Below, piece after piece: positions 12,279 through 22,963 of a DNA stretch of 64,000 bases. The position numbers and the translations under genes are program-made. The notes below the pieces were generated by a model. It ran no database searches, had not been told where the DNA came from, and saw only the letters and a list, made by a program, of their open reading frames with translations. Where the stretch lies: the NCBI GenBank assembly GCA_911728455.2, contig OU452221.1:30569291-30633290 (forward strand). Reading direction: 5' to 3'. This DNA comes from Marthasterias glacialis. Lineage: Eukaryota > Echinodermata > Asteroidea > Forcipulatida > Asteriidae. How positions within the stretch are numbered: position 1 is the stretch's first letter; each line of letters begins with the position of its first letter.

Positions 12279-14773
12279 CCTTGTACAACAGTAGTTCTTT
12301 CTTCTGTCATAAATTTTGTGATTGACAATGAATTTTTTTAATAACATCTCTTTATTTACCTGAGTGTTTTTTCTTCATGTCTGTAGAACAGGTAATTACA
12401 AAAGAAAGAAATTAAAACTGATGTTTTTTAACTGTCCAGAAGACGAAAACTGGCTTGCAGTATTTCAAGTGGTACTCTAGCTTACTTGCTTTAAGATAAA
12501 ATAAAAAGGAAGGATGTACATGTACATTACGAAGGAATGTCATGTCCTCACACCTTAAATTATAGTATTAAATTCTTTTGATACACTATATGTATAAAAG
12601 TATTTATTAAAGCATTTTGCACATTCTGTCAATACGTTTTTTGTTGTTGTTATAAATCCTTGCTGATTTATGCACTTAACTTTTTTTTTCTCTTGTTCTA
12701 CTCGTGAACATCCACCTAGAAGAGTATTAAACCATAAAGAAAAGTTTTTAACCTAATAATATTTCACAAAGTTTGCTCAAACTTTGCCAAGACCAGAGTG
12801 ATAGTAATATTTAAGACAGTGTGCAGATTTGCTGAATTGTACATGAGATGTATCAGATAGACTTGTCCAAGTACTTGGCCTTGTTTAGCCTTAATGTATA
12901 ACAAGTTGTGTTTGTCTTTCTTTTAGCAATGAAATCTCAAGTGATAGTCTTCGGATTAATTTCTAAAAAAGTGCTAATTGAATCGAAAACAACACTCCTA
13001 TAAATGGGGGGGGGGGGGGGGAACTATTGTTTTTGACAGGTAGCTTTATTTATCTTCGTCACATTTTCTTTAAAAAAAGGGGGTATCTTAAAAACGTAAA
13101 GTGGTTCCATGTGCTGTGTTACAAAATGAAAGGACTTTGTGGAGCAATTTGATGGAATTGTTGCTGCAAATAACTTTGCCGAAATTTTTGTGATGAGAAG
13201 CATTACAACCTATTTTTAACGAAGATTCTACTTGATTTGTTTGTGTGAAAAAAATTTTAAGAGTAATTTGGCACTAAAATTGCCCTATATTTTTTGAAAC
13301 ATTGCTTTTTTATACCTTAATTTTGTTTTATGGATGACAAGTTTCTGTACAGAAAAAAATACTTTGTAAGCTGTCATAGCAGAAGTTTGAACAGTTTTAA
13401 AATGCAGAAGCAGTGCATGCAAATGCCAGCCAGTAAAAGAGGTAAAGATTGGGTTGGATTTTAAATTTCTCCCCCAAATCTCAAAACTGGAAAAGTCTTC
13501 TTTTTGCAAGGAATTGTTCAATGTAAGGAATTGGTTAGATTTCTGTTTCCTTTATGTGTTTTTAAAACAAAGTAACTTTCTGACAAAATTAAATTGGGCA
13601 TTTAGATTTAATGTGAAGAAAACCCTTACTAGATGAAGTACTGAGTAATTAGGTTTTATTTGTTTCTTAAGTCTTATCACCATACAGTTCTCTTAGTTCA
13701 AATTTGTGCATATTTTCTTTTTCTTATAGAGAAAGTTGCTACTTCAGCCAAGAAGTCACTGTACAATGTATTGGAAATGAGCTTATTTTCCCTAGGAAAC
13801 CAAAATCGTAATAACATTGGCAGGGAGGAAAACTTTTAGACATTGCACTTTTTCTATTTGGCTGTGCATGCTGTTAGCTGATTCCATCATAAGTCCTTAT
13901 TAACCTTGTAAAATTTTTGCTGACCAAATGGCTTTCTGATAAGAACAATCTATTTATTGATTTAGTGGAGACATCCAGTTAAGTTTCCAGTTGCATCTTG
14001 GGCTGCAAGTAGCTTATACCAACTTGGTGAAGATCCTAATTGCTTTATCTCGTTTATATGTTGAAATCTGATCGAAACACTGGGGATCTGCTTGTGAAAT
14101 TATTTTTAAAAATGTTTTTTTAAACTTTGCATCCAAAATTGTAGTGTACATGTACATGTACACGTACACTTGATTGATTTTAAAGGAGTTTGTATCATTG
14201 GGGTTAGTACGAAACATCCCTGATTATTTACAGGTCAACTTTTAACTCAGTTTGTAACCCAAAAAGCTGCAACAGTAACAATGCTTGCTTGGACATGGGT
14301 GTAGAGAGTAGACATTTTGATCCAATTTTATGTAATATAATGTGTAGACAAGACTTATTTCCATCAGTGTCATTTCTAAAATGGTTTTGTGGATATTTAA
14401 ATTGCAGTGATATCCTTACGGTTAAATGCAGATAATACTTCGATACTTGCATATTTCATTGTACACCTAGTAAAGGTAATGCTTTTTATTTGTACTATTT
14501 GATTGAGTATATAGTTAGATTTTGAAAAGTTATGTGGGAAAAAGTTGCAGCCTTTTGTTAGATTGTTCTAAATTCTTGTTCAATGATGTTTAATTTAAAT
14601 AAATATTGACATTTTAAAAACTCCTGATAAAATTAGTTAAATGGTCAATATTTGTTGAAACATTGAACCAACCAATAAGACTGTGTTGTTTCTCCCTGAG
14701 ATAAGAATGGCTTATGTTAGCAATATTTCATAAGATAGTGAATATTTCTGATGGCTGTGACACTGTGACAGTG

Positions 14774-14983
14774 CCCATACTACAATATTGCCACAGCAAT
14801 CAATGGCTAGAAATGCCCATACTACAATATTGCCACAGCAATCAATGGCTAGAAATGCCCATATTACAATATTGCCACAGCAATCAATGGCTAGAAATGC
14901 CCATACTACAATATTGCCACAGCAATCAATGGCTAGAAATGCCCATACTACAATATTGCTACATCAATCAAGGGCAAGAGTGA
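14774..14983. repeat. 42-bp tandem repeat, 5 copies
   Basis: Five copies of a 42-bp unit beginning CCCATACTACAATATTGCC and ending GGCTAGAAATG. The first four are almost identical and the fifth diverges. Because 42 is a multiple of three, more than one frame stays open and gives 14-residue repeats. No start context or conserved domain supports a protein. Confidence 0.95.
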
Positions 14984-15054
14984 CAGCTCAAGTCCCTCAA
15001 ACTAGATCTGATTTATCCTCTATGTCCTTGTATATTGTTATCAAGGCTACCTTG

Positions 15055-15209
15055 AATAGACCCATGTACTGATGATGTCATGCTTTGTTTACATGTGGGT
15101 TTCTTACCATGGGGACCAGGGAATATTAAGGGGGGCTGCAAATTCGAAAGCTCCCATAGGAAAACACATATGTAAACAAAGTGTTACATCATCAGTACAG
15201 GGGTCTATT
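15055..15209. mobile_element. Small inverted-repeat element (MITE-like)
   Basis: The ends are imperfect inverted repeats of about 42 bp. The left starts AATAGACCCATGTACTGATG; the right ends CATCAGTACAGGGGTCTATT. The element is 155 bp with a short unrelated centre. No target duplication was found. It resembles non-autonomous DNA transposons, but the family is not identified. Confidence 0.7.
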
Positions 15210-15899
15210 TATGCCCTGTAACAAAAGTAGCATTGTTGTCTTTTTCTCTGAAAAAGAAAGAGCTCAGAGAGAGATGGAATGAGTGGAAGGGAGGTATATG
15301 TAAGTACAATGTAATATAAATACCTCATATTATTAAGACTATCCATTATTTAACCATAGGCACTGCACAAGCTGCATTGGCTTGGGACCGCAACCTCTGG
15401 TTTGTTTGGTGCTTATTTGTATATTAGTGGTTTCTTCCATTTTTAGTTTGTATTTCTCTCCCTTTCTAGTGTATCTATATCTTTCAAAAAGTATATATTT
15501 TAAAGTTATTCATAGCCATCATGTGTATTTAAACGGTTTTTTTTAATCCCATGTGTAAGAAAATGATATGCAATTCATTATGACTTTCAAGCAATTATTG
15601 TTTCTATTTTAAAATGATTAAGTCATCAATTTGAATGTGAATTCGGGGTTGCATACAGCCAACACACAGGGCAAAATGCAAGATGGAGAAAAAAACTCTC
15701 TAGCTATGTTTCATTGGCCACTGTAAACTAATTGAGTAGATTTGGTTTTCCTTTATTCTGTTGCCATATTGGATAATCCACAATGTTTCATTATCAAAAT
15801 AACATATGACTCTGGACCAGTGTTTTGCTGCAGGTGTTAATTGGAATCACTGATAGCATGATTGGGAGAATAGGACTTCTACAAAGATAAAAGCATATC

Positions 15900-16063
15900 T
15901 CAATAGACCCCCTTGCATATGATGTCACAAGCTCAAACAGCGCCCTCACTGAGGTCAAGAGGGAAAACCGCTCATTTCCGAAGAGTTGTTCGTGGCTTGT
16001 ACACACATGTGCTTTTCCATTATTTGACATCAGTGATGGTAGCCTGTGCAAAGAGTCTATTGA
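15900..16063. mobile_element. Possible small TIR element with TCAATAGAC ends
   Basis: The left end TCAATAGACCC and right end GAGTCTATTGA are inverted, with TTGCA / TGCAAA and a CATCA/TGATG region also roughly matching inside. The arms are short and diverged. The terminal motif resembles those at 15055 and around 59040. No target duplication was seen. Confidence 0.35.
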
Positions 16064-16421
16064 AATAGTTTGGTAACCAATGACCTCATTTATGCTTAAT
16101 ATCATTGTGTAATAATTGTTTTATCTCTAGTCAGAAGCATATGTACAAGTAATAAGACAGCATGTGCTTTGTTTTTAAAGAAACCTTGTACAATTTTTTG
16201 GTTATTTCTTTTTTATATGATAGGCTAATAGGCCTTTGTAATCAAGGTTTTTTTAAGGGGAAAGGGTAAGAGAAAAAAAATAAAACCCAAAAGACAGATT
16301 TTATATTATAAAATAAGAAAGTAAAAATGTTTTTGAGTGTTCAGTTTTGCTACCTTGTAGCTACTTTAATGAATTTCCACAATGGAATAGTTTATTGTTA
16401 AAGAGCGACTACAATGTTTGC

Positions 16422-16481
16422 AATTCATCAGTGAATTCATCAGTGAATTTATCAGTGAATTCATCAGTGAATTCATCAGTG
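16422..16481. repeat. 12-bp tandem repeat, 5 copies
   Basis: Five head-to-tail copies of AATTCATCAGTG, with one substitution in the third copy. Confidence 0.95.
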
Positions 16482-17824
16482 CTCTTAACATTCTTTCAGC
16501 TAGAAATGAAAAACGGCTAATACTAGATTCCATGCAATCCACTGGCAGGCCATTGTCAACAGTAAATAATCAAAATGTGCTATAAATGCTATGCATATGA
16601 CTGTTGTCAACCAGCTCACTGCATGCTTTGTTATTGTGCACTCAGGTGTTTACAACTAGATCACTAGGGATTTTGGTGTAAAGGAATGCATGCTGCGAAA
16701 TTCCTCCATTTAATAATACGTGTGCACGATGTGAAAGAACACAAATTGATTAGCGTGCCCTTTTTAATATTGGTAGTCGTAATTGAACCTGAAACATGTT
16801 TTCATCTCAACTGAATTCAACAGTTAAATGTGTGTGCATTCAGGGAAGGAGATTTGTTAATTACATACAGAAGAGGGCGTGATACTTCATAAATATTCAT
16901 TATATAGCCTGTTCCTCTTCATGGAATATTTATTATTTATGTAAAGGTCATTGTAGCGTACAATACATTGTTTGTCAGCGCAGAACAGTTTGTAAAAAGG
17001 TTGTAATCACTTACCGTGATGCTCTGTGTTAAACTATAAAATATGTAAATGCCTTATGTAGCGGAAACAACCGTAACATGTAGATAATGATCTGGCTGAG
17101 TGTAGCTGCAGCACTTTGACAATTGACAACAGTGATAGCTATTAATATGCAAGGGTGCTTAAAGTTTTTTTTTTTTATATGTACAGTTGTATTCCTTGGA
17201 ATGAAATCATTTAGAGCTTCTGTTAAATGTCCAAACTTTTTCGGGCAAAAGTAAATTGTATTTGTGAAAGCTATAGTATTATTTTGAGAGCTAAAAGAAC
17301 ATTGTGTCAAGGTTCCATTTTCGTCGCTAAAGTAATTTAACTTTTTGTTTGTTATGCATGAAACACTGATGTTAAATAGAAACTGTGTGTTATTTGTAAC
17401 AGATGATGACCATCCCCCCAAAAGCCATGTTGGGAGGGTCTGCTTTATATTGGAAAACAACAACAACATAGCAACTCAGGAGAACACCTGGATTTATCAG
17501 AAACTTAGATTGTCAGTAATATGTAAATGAACTTATTTTCAGTGTGTTTATGTCATATTACTGTTTATGTCTGACGTTATAACCATCTACCATGTAAAAG
17601 TGAGAATTTAACCAGATTTTTGTGGATAAACCTTGATAGATTATTATTAATGTAGAGATATAAAAGCTTCTTGTATTGTATTCTGTATCTCTGTGCTTGC
17701 CTACTGGTTTGTAACGATGCTAGCAGTGAACAATATGTTATTAAACATGAATTCTTTTGTGAAATACATGTTGATTTAGTGTTGCTTTTTGTGAAATTCT
17801 ACACATTGATTAATGGATGGCAAG

Positions 17825-18360
17825 GGTACCTCTAATGTTTAATCCAGCCCAAATGTTGGGACCCTTTGTCGGGGGAGGGGCCTTTTGCAGAGGGAAATTT
17901 GTGTGGCAGTGGCCCTTCTGTGAGCTCCATGGTGAGATGTACCTATTGATTTCAATTTGGATTCATGTGGTACTTTTGATCCATGTTCTCGGCCATTTCT
18001 ACCATAGTGTCCACAGGGTCAACTTTTGGGAGTGTCTGGCAGGCCATATGCAGCAGACAATTTGTCTGGCGATGGATATTTTGTACTTTGGAGAATGTAA
18101 CTGTTCATTTTTAACTTGGTTGTATGTAGTATCATATCTCCTATGTCTAATCCAGCCCAAATTTTTGGAACCCTTTGAGGGAGTCTGGGGGCCTTTTGCA
18201 GAGGGAAATTTCTAAGGCATTGGCCCTTCTGTACTCGTGTGAGATGTACCTGCTGATTTCAATTTGGTTCCATGTAGCACCCCAAGAGTTTGATCCAGCC
18301 CATTATTGGGTCCATTTGTTGGGGCTCCAGGAGCTATGCGCGGCAGATATGCATATCTGA
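17825..18360. repeat. Degenerate tandem repeat of about 150 bp
   Basis: A block reading 'taatccagcccaaat', 'gggaccctttg', 'gggccttttgcagaggg', 'gagatgtacct' and 'gatttcaatttgg' appears near 17840 and again near 18150. A partial third copy starts near 18290, and a more diverged one lies near 18000. Short open frames across it are a by-product of the repeats. Confidence 0.75.
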
Positions 18361-18564
18361 ATATGTTGGGTTACACAAATGTTTTTGTACTCGGGTATTG
18401 GTATCTTGTTCATTTCATTGACCAAAGTGCTCCGGGCTGCCACTCTATATTGGGTTTTTCTCCCAGATCTAAAACTAACATTTTTTTATCTTCTCTCCAC
18501 AGGTTTGTTCAGAACTAATAAGCAAAAGGTTACCCCCTTGTGTGACACCAGCTAAATAAAATCC

Positions 18565-18960
18565 CATACTTGGTTTGCACCAACGAACAGTTTTTCACAG
18601 TAGGTCTACGTTTTGTTATAGCGTGTAATAATTTCTTTTGTGAACAGAATCCCTTTCAAATGGCCTAAACCATTATATATGGACCCATGACATAATAAGA
18701 GGAAATCCAAGCCAACAAGCCATCTGGAAGGCATCTGGAAGGCATACTTATCTCAGCCAGAATTGGGAACCACAAAACACCACAACATAAAATCACACGC
18801 TTACACCAACGTACTGTTTATAACAGTATGTTTTATAACAGCATGTAATACTTCACCTTGGGTCAACACAACCCCCTTTCAAATGATCTAAACCATCAGA
18901 TACAGACCATTAGACGTATTAAACCAAAACCCAAGACATCAAACAACCTGCTAGAAGGCA
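18565..18960. repeat. Diverged direct duplication of about 230 bp spacing
   Basis: The segment near 18575-18700 (caccaacg..cagttt, ttataacag/ttatagcg, catgtaataatttc, cccctttcaaatg..ctaaaccat) recurs near 18800-18905. Identity is partial. Function and family are unknown. Confidence 0.55.
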
Positions 18961-19772
18961 TGATTTTGATCGATTATAGCCTTGAGTGGCTTTTTAGCCA
19001 TTTGCTAAGAGATTTTGTTTACAATTCTTGTGGGAATTCGTAGAGGGGTGGTCACTGATGGAACTTGTTTCAGGCAAAGACTGAACCCAGGGTTATTTGA
19101 CAATTTTTAATAGGTCTCAATAGGAAATGTGGGAACTTTGAGAATTGTTGACAAAACTTTGACTGTTAATAAGTGTCCGTTGGCATCATGGAGAGTGTTA
19201 AATAATAGTTAAATTGGTTTTGTTAAGCTTTAAGCGCCACCAAAAACGATACTACAAAACCAAGATAGGACACTATTCAGAAACATGAAATGCAAAATTG
19301 GGGCGACCTACTTCTACTTCGTTACTCGACAGGATCCTCAAGTTAGGACGTAAACGCCAAGGAGCAATTATGCGCAATATTTAAAGTAAGGCCTACTAAA
19401 TGGAAAAGCATACGCCAAACGATCCCACCAACAAAAAAGGTGAAGGACTGAAGGTAGATCGAAAATTTTGTGTTCGGCAATAAATTGTGTCAACCCTAGC
19501 AAAATTGACACATGGGGAAGTGCGCCATTTCGCGGTTGGTAGGTATAAAACGGCCCAAGTGTCTTGTGTTTCTAGTATCTTTGGCGCCACCAAGAGTTAG
19601 GTTTCGTATGCTTTGATCCCTGGGCCCCTCCTCGTGTCGGGGGACGTACACTACACAGCCAAACGAGTTCTGAATCCCTAACACTTGTCTGCTTGTCAAA
19701 GTTTGTAATCATCAGCTAGATCGTGTACTGCATACATGTACTGCATACATCAGATTCAGAGATCAAGAGCAG

Positions 19773-21117
19773 TGTTGGGCGCAATCTTTGAAAGTCGCGC
19801 AAATTTTAAAATTTGCGCACGAACCAGCGCAAATTTTAAAATTTGCGCGTGCGCACGTAAATATCAATTGCTCGCCACCAAATGCATTGCGTGGAACAAT
19901 TTCTTGGCGGGATGATGTTACGAACTACACGGTCAATACTTCAATATTTGACGGGACGCGCCAAATCAACATGGGGGTTGATGGCGATGGCGGGGTTGTT
20001 GTTGATGAAATTAGTTTCGTTGAGTGGTGTTCATTTAATTGACCTTGTGATTATTTAAGTGGAAAACTAGATGAACAAAATCACATGTCTTTCTTCCAAA
20101 CACCAGTGACTGTAAAGTTATACAGCACTGTCTTTATTAGATTGTAAATGTCCCCCTTCCTAGTAACACCACAGTACTTTTAAGCCAATTTTTTATTTTT
20201 ATTTTTTTTTTCCATGGTTCAAGCAAAACTGGGTGAACTTTTGTAGCAAGTTTAATAACAATCCCAGGAGAAGACTGAAATTATACAGATGGCTAGCTAG
20301 GGAACGAAGCCATGCGCGCCCTGATGGCGGGTAAAAATGTTCCCTGTCTATAAATCCAAGGAATTTTGGGAACAAGCACTGGTTTCTCAAACCATCTTGT
20401 TCTATGCTCAGACTCAATGGTCTGTTTATTACGGAAGCATTAAAGGAACATGATGGGGGAAATAAAATAAATTAAGTCATAATTATGAGTTAGTGTCGCA
20501 TAAGTCATAATATGACTTAATATGTCATACTTATGAGATAGTTTAAGTCATGATTATCAGTTAGTATCTCATTATGAATTACTTTAAGTCATAGGTATGA
20601 CTATACTCACATATTATGAGATAAAATTCATTTTACAACTTATAAGTCACTTACTACTTTGACTAACTCATATTTAATAATAATGTGAATTTTGAGATGC
20701 TAACTCATATTTATGAGTTATTAAGTCGTAATTATGCTCCAACCATTATTATGATACCAACTCATAATACATGTAGGACTTTTTTATTGTCCCTTTAACC
20801 AGAACTGCTTTAACGTTCCTGTACTTCCATAGTTTATCAGGGGGAGGAAAAGGAGTGAAATCGTACAAAAGTGACAAATTCAAATTTAGAACGTACAGTT
20901 CGTGTCAAACCCACTTGTTGCGCAATTATGGAATTGTATGAGGGCAGACTTAAATTTTCGTTTCTCAAAATGGCTCGCTGCGCAAATTTTAAAATTTGCG
21001 CAGCCATGGTGCGCAAATTTTAAAATTTGCGCAGCCTCAGTGCGCAAATTTTAAAATTTGCGCAGGTTCGTGCGCAATTTTTAAAATTTGCGCGATTTTC
21101 AAAGATTGCGCCCAACA
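19773..21117. mobile_element. Non-autonomous TIR element with palindromic subterminal arrays
   Basis: The ends are inverted repeats of about 53 bp: the left begins TGTTGGGCGCAATCTTTGAA and the right ends TTCAAAGATTGCGCCCAACA. Each end carries copies of a 22-bp perfect palindrome made of GCGCAAATTTT and its reverse complement. Two copies are on the left (19797, 19827) and four on the right (20980, 21011, 21042, 21072; the last has one changed base), spaced 30-31 bp apart. A 4-bp GCAG flanks both ends and may be the target duplication. No transposase frame is present. The CAGTGTTGG-like start recalls hAT ends, but the right end does not match that pattern. Confidence 0.85.
20465..20775. repeat. 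Degenerate TCATAATTATGA-rich array
   Basis: The centre of the 19773-21117 element is dense in variants of AAGTCATAATTATGAGTTA in both orientations. Many are self-complementary (TCATAATTATGA, ACTCATA..TATGAGT). It could be a second element nested in the first, but I see no clear boundaries. Confidence 0.7.
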
Positions 21118-21332
21118 GCAGCAAGGACGGAGAATTGTAAGTAGAGTGCAAGGTTTCATGATTGAAATACTAAAACGTTACTTCTACACCTCAATAGTTC
21201 GTTGATAATTAGTAGAATTTTCTGCCACTTGCTTGGATTGGGAGTAACGTTTCTCGTTAGTATATGCTGGATATAGCCCCATACATTGTGCAGATACGCT
21301 GAACTACCTCTGTTTCTTGGCCCACCTGTCCC

Positions 21333-22066
21333 TACTCCTAGAACTATGAGGTTCGTTCCGCTATCGTCTCCACGAGCCTCATAGAGTGATATGTACAAAT
21401 TCCTATTCGAAACTTTCTGCTATTCACGTTTACATGGCTACAGCTCTTTTTTGAAATCGGATCTCGCCAAAATTGGGCTCTGTGTGTTCTTTGAACTGTC
21501 ATGTAGCGTTGCACAGGTCCAGAAAATCCACTCCGCAAACTAAAAATTGTTAAAAAGAGATAAATTCTTACCGTATTTTAGATCCCATTCAAACAGTATT
21601 GCAACAAATATGGCGACCGGAGTTGCAAAATTAACTGGTATGCTGCTATGCGGTGCGCTGGTCCAATGGGCTGGTTCCGCGTACCAGTTAATTTACAAAT
21701 TTGTAAATTAACTGGTACGCGGAACCAGCCCATAGGACCAGCGCACCGCATAGCAGCATACCAGTTAATTTTGCAACTCCGGTCGCCATATTTGTTGCAA
21801 TACTGTTTGAATGGGATCTAAAATACGGTAAGAATTTATCTCTTTTTAACAATTTTTAGTTTGCGGAGTGGATTTTCTGGACCTGTGCAACGCTACATGA
21901 CAGTTCAAAGAACACACAGAGCCCAATTTTGGCGAGATCCGATTTCAAAAAAGAGCTGTAGCCATGTAAACGTGAATAGCAGAAAGTTTCGAATAGGAAT
22001 TTGTACATATCACTCTATGAGGCTCGTGGAGACGATAGCGGAACGAACCTCATAGTTCTAGGAGTA
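21333..22066. mobile_element. Fold-back element, family A copy 1 (near-perfect palindrome)
   Basis: A 734-bp palindrome centred at 21699/21700, with two arms of about 367 bp that are nearly identical. One mismatch was seen by eye, near the 'gtccaatgggctgg' segment. The ends read TACTCCTAGAACTATGAGG and its reverse complement. The 9-bp ACCTGTCCC occurs immediately outside both ends (21324-21332 and 22067-22075), a clean target duplication. Each arm contains the same 64-codon open frame, which is a palindrome by-product. There is no transposase, so the element must be mobilised in trans. Confidence 0.95.
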
Positions 22067-22067
22067 A

Positions 22068-22960
22068 CCTGTCCCCTAACACCAGACATCAAATTTCAAA
22101 TCGAAACTTACACTTTTTTGTCAAAATTTTTCCATCGATGATCTCTAAATTATTGCGCTGGAGACAAGAGTCTCAAGTACATGTCATTAGATCCAAGGTA
22201 ATAATGACTTTATTTTTGTGGAATTTTATGACATTGTCTATTGACAAATCTCCGTACTGGCATCACTATTTGAACGACATTGGGGGAGCCATGGTTGCTG
22301 TTGCGCTGTTCAGCGGGAGGGCGCTATGACGCGTCGTAATCTTGCGCTAGTCTTTATTCCGACAGCAGTCTTCTTGCGACGTTTACCTGGAAGTGATGAC
22401 GTCAAGGTTTCGAGCAGCTCTAAAAATTCTTGGATGGGCTGACTACAGTGCCTGCATTACACTCGGGACAGCCGCTGTAAAACTATCCACATCGTTTGCA
22501 GCCGGGCAACAATCAGTCGCCTTGGTCAAGGCCATCCTGCAATTTTAGCGACGAAAATCCCTTTTCAGAAGGAGGTGGGGGACGGGGGTAAGGGGCGTTC
22601 GGCGACGGACGACAGCATAACGAATGAATACACACATGGCGACACGAAAAAGACTAGCGCAAGGTTACGACGAGTCATAGCGCCCTCTCGCTGTGTACAG
22701 CGAAACAGCAACCATCGTGGATCCTCCGACGTTGTGGACGTGGACTTACCAGCACGGAGATTTGTCATAAAATTCCACCAAAAGCCTAGGACTAGGAGTT
22801 ATCGCACGGCCACGGGGAGGGCAGCGTACATGTAAATCTTCTCCAGAATCTGACAGCAATGACCGACAGATCATTGAGGGTTAAATTTGCCAAAAAAAGT
22901 AAGTCTTGATTTGAAAGTTGATGTCTGGTCTTAGACTTAATAAAAAAGAGGACAGGGTTC
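22068..22960. mobile_element. Older diverged inverted-repeat element
   Basis: Sequence just right of 22068 (CCTGTCCCC, ACCAGACATCAA, TTTCAAATC) matches the reverse complement of sequence just left of 22960. Further matched pairs lie inside: TGGAATTTTATGACA with AATCTCCGT, CCATGGTTGCTGTT, and GAGGGCGCTATGAC with CTTGCGCTAGTCTTT (about 22315-22355 against 22640-22690). The arms are much more diverged than in the neighbouring family A copies, and the centre is unpaired. Exact ends are uncertain because younger elements sit at both sides. The frames at 22565-22835 lie in these arms and are not genes. Confidence 0.7.
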
Positions 22961-22963
22961 GTT

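Larger units (their letters stand above)
12279..17816. other. Dystroglycan 3' UTR and downstream DNA
   Basis: No gene is recognised. The AT-rich sequence after the dystroglycan stop fits a long 3' UTR. AATAAA hexamers occur near 12499 and 14601, but which one is used cannot be told. It contains a poly-G tract (about 13007-13021), a 42-bp tandem repeat, two small inverted-repeat elements and a 12-bp tandem repeat, listed separately. Confidence 0.5.

Noticed and set aside
14714-15072. Open frames with 14-residue repeats
   Set aside because: They are produced by the 42-bp tandem repeat, whose length is a multiple of three; no start context or homology.
17029-17469. 146-residue minus-strand frame
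   Set aside because: Low-complexity AT-rich sequence without a recognisable domain or splice partners; likely chance.
21344-22055. Two identical 64-residue frames on opposite strands
   Set aside because: They are the two arms of one palindrome, not duplicated genes.
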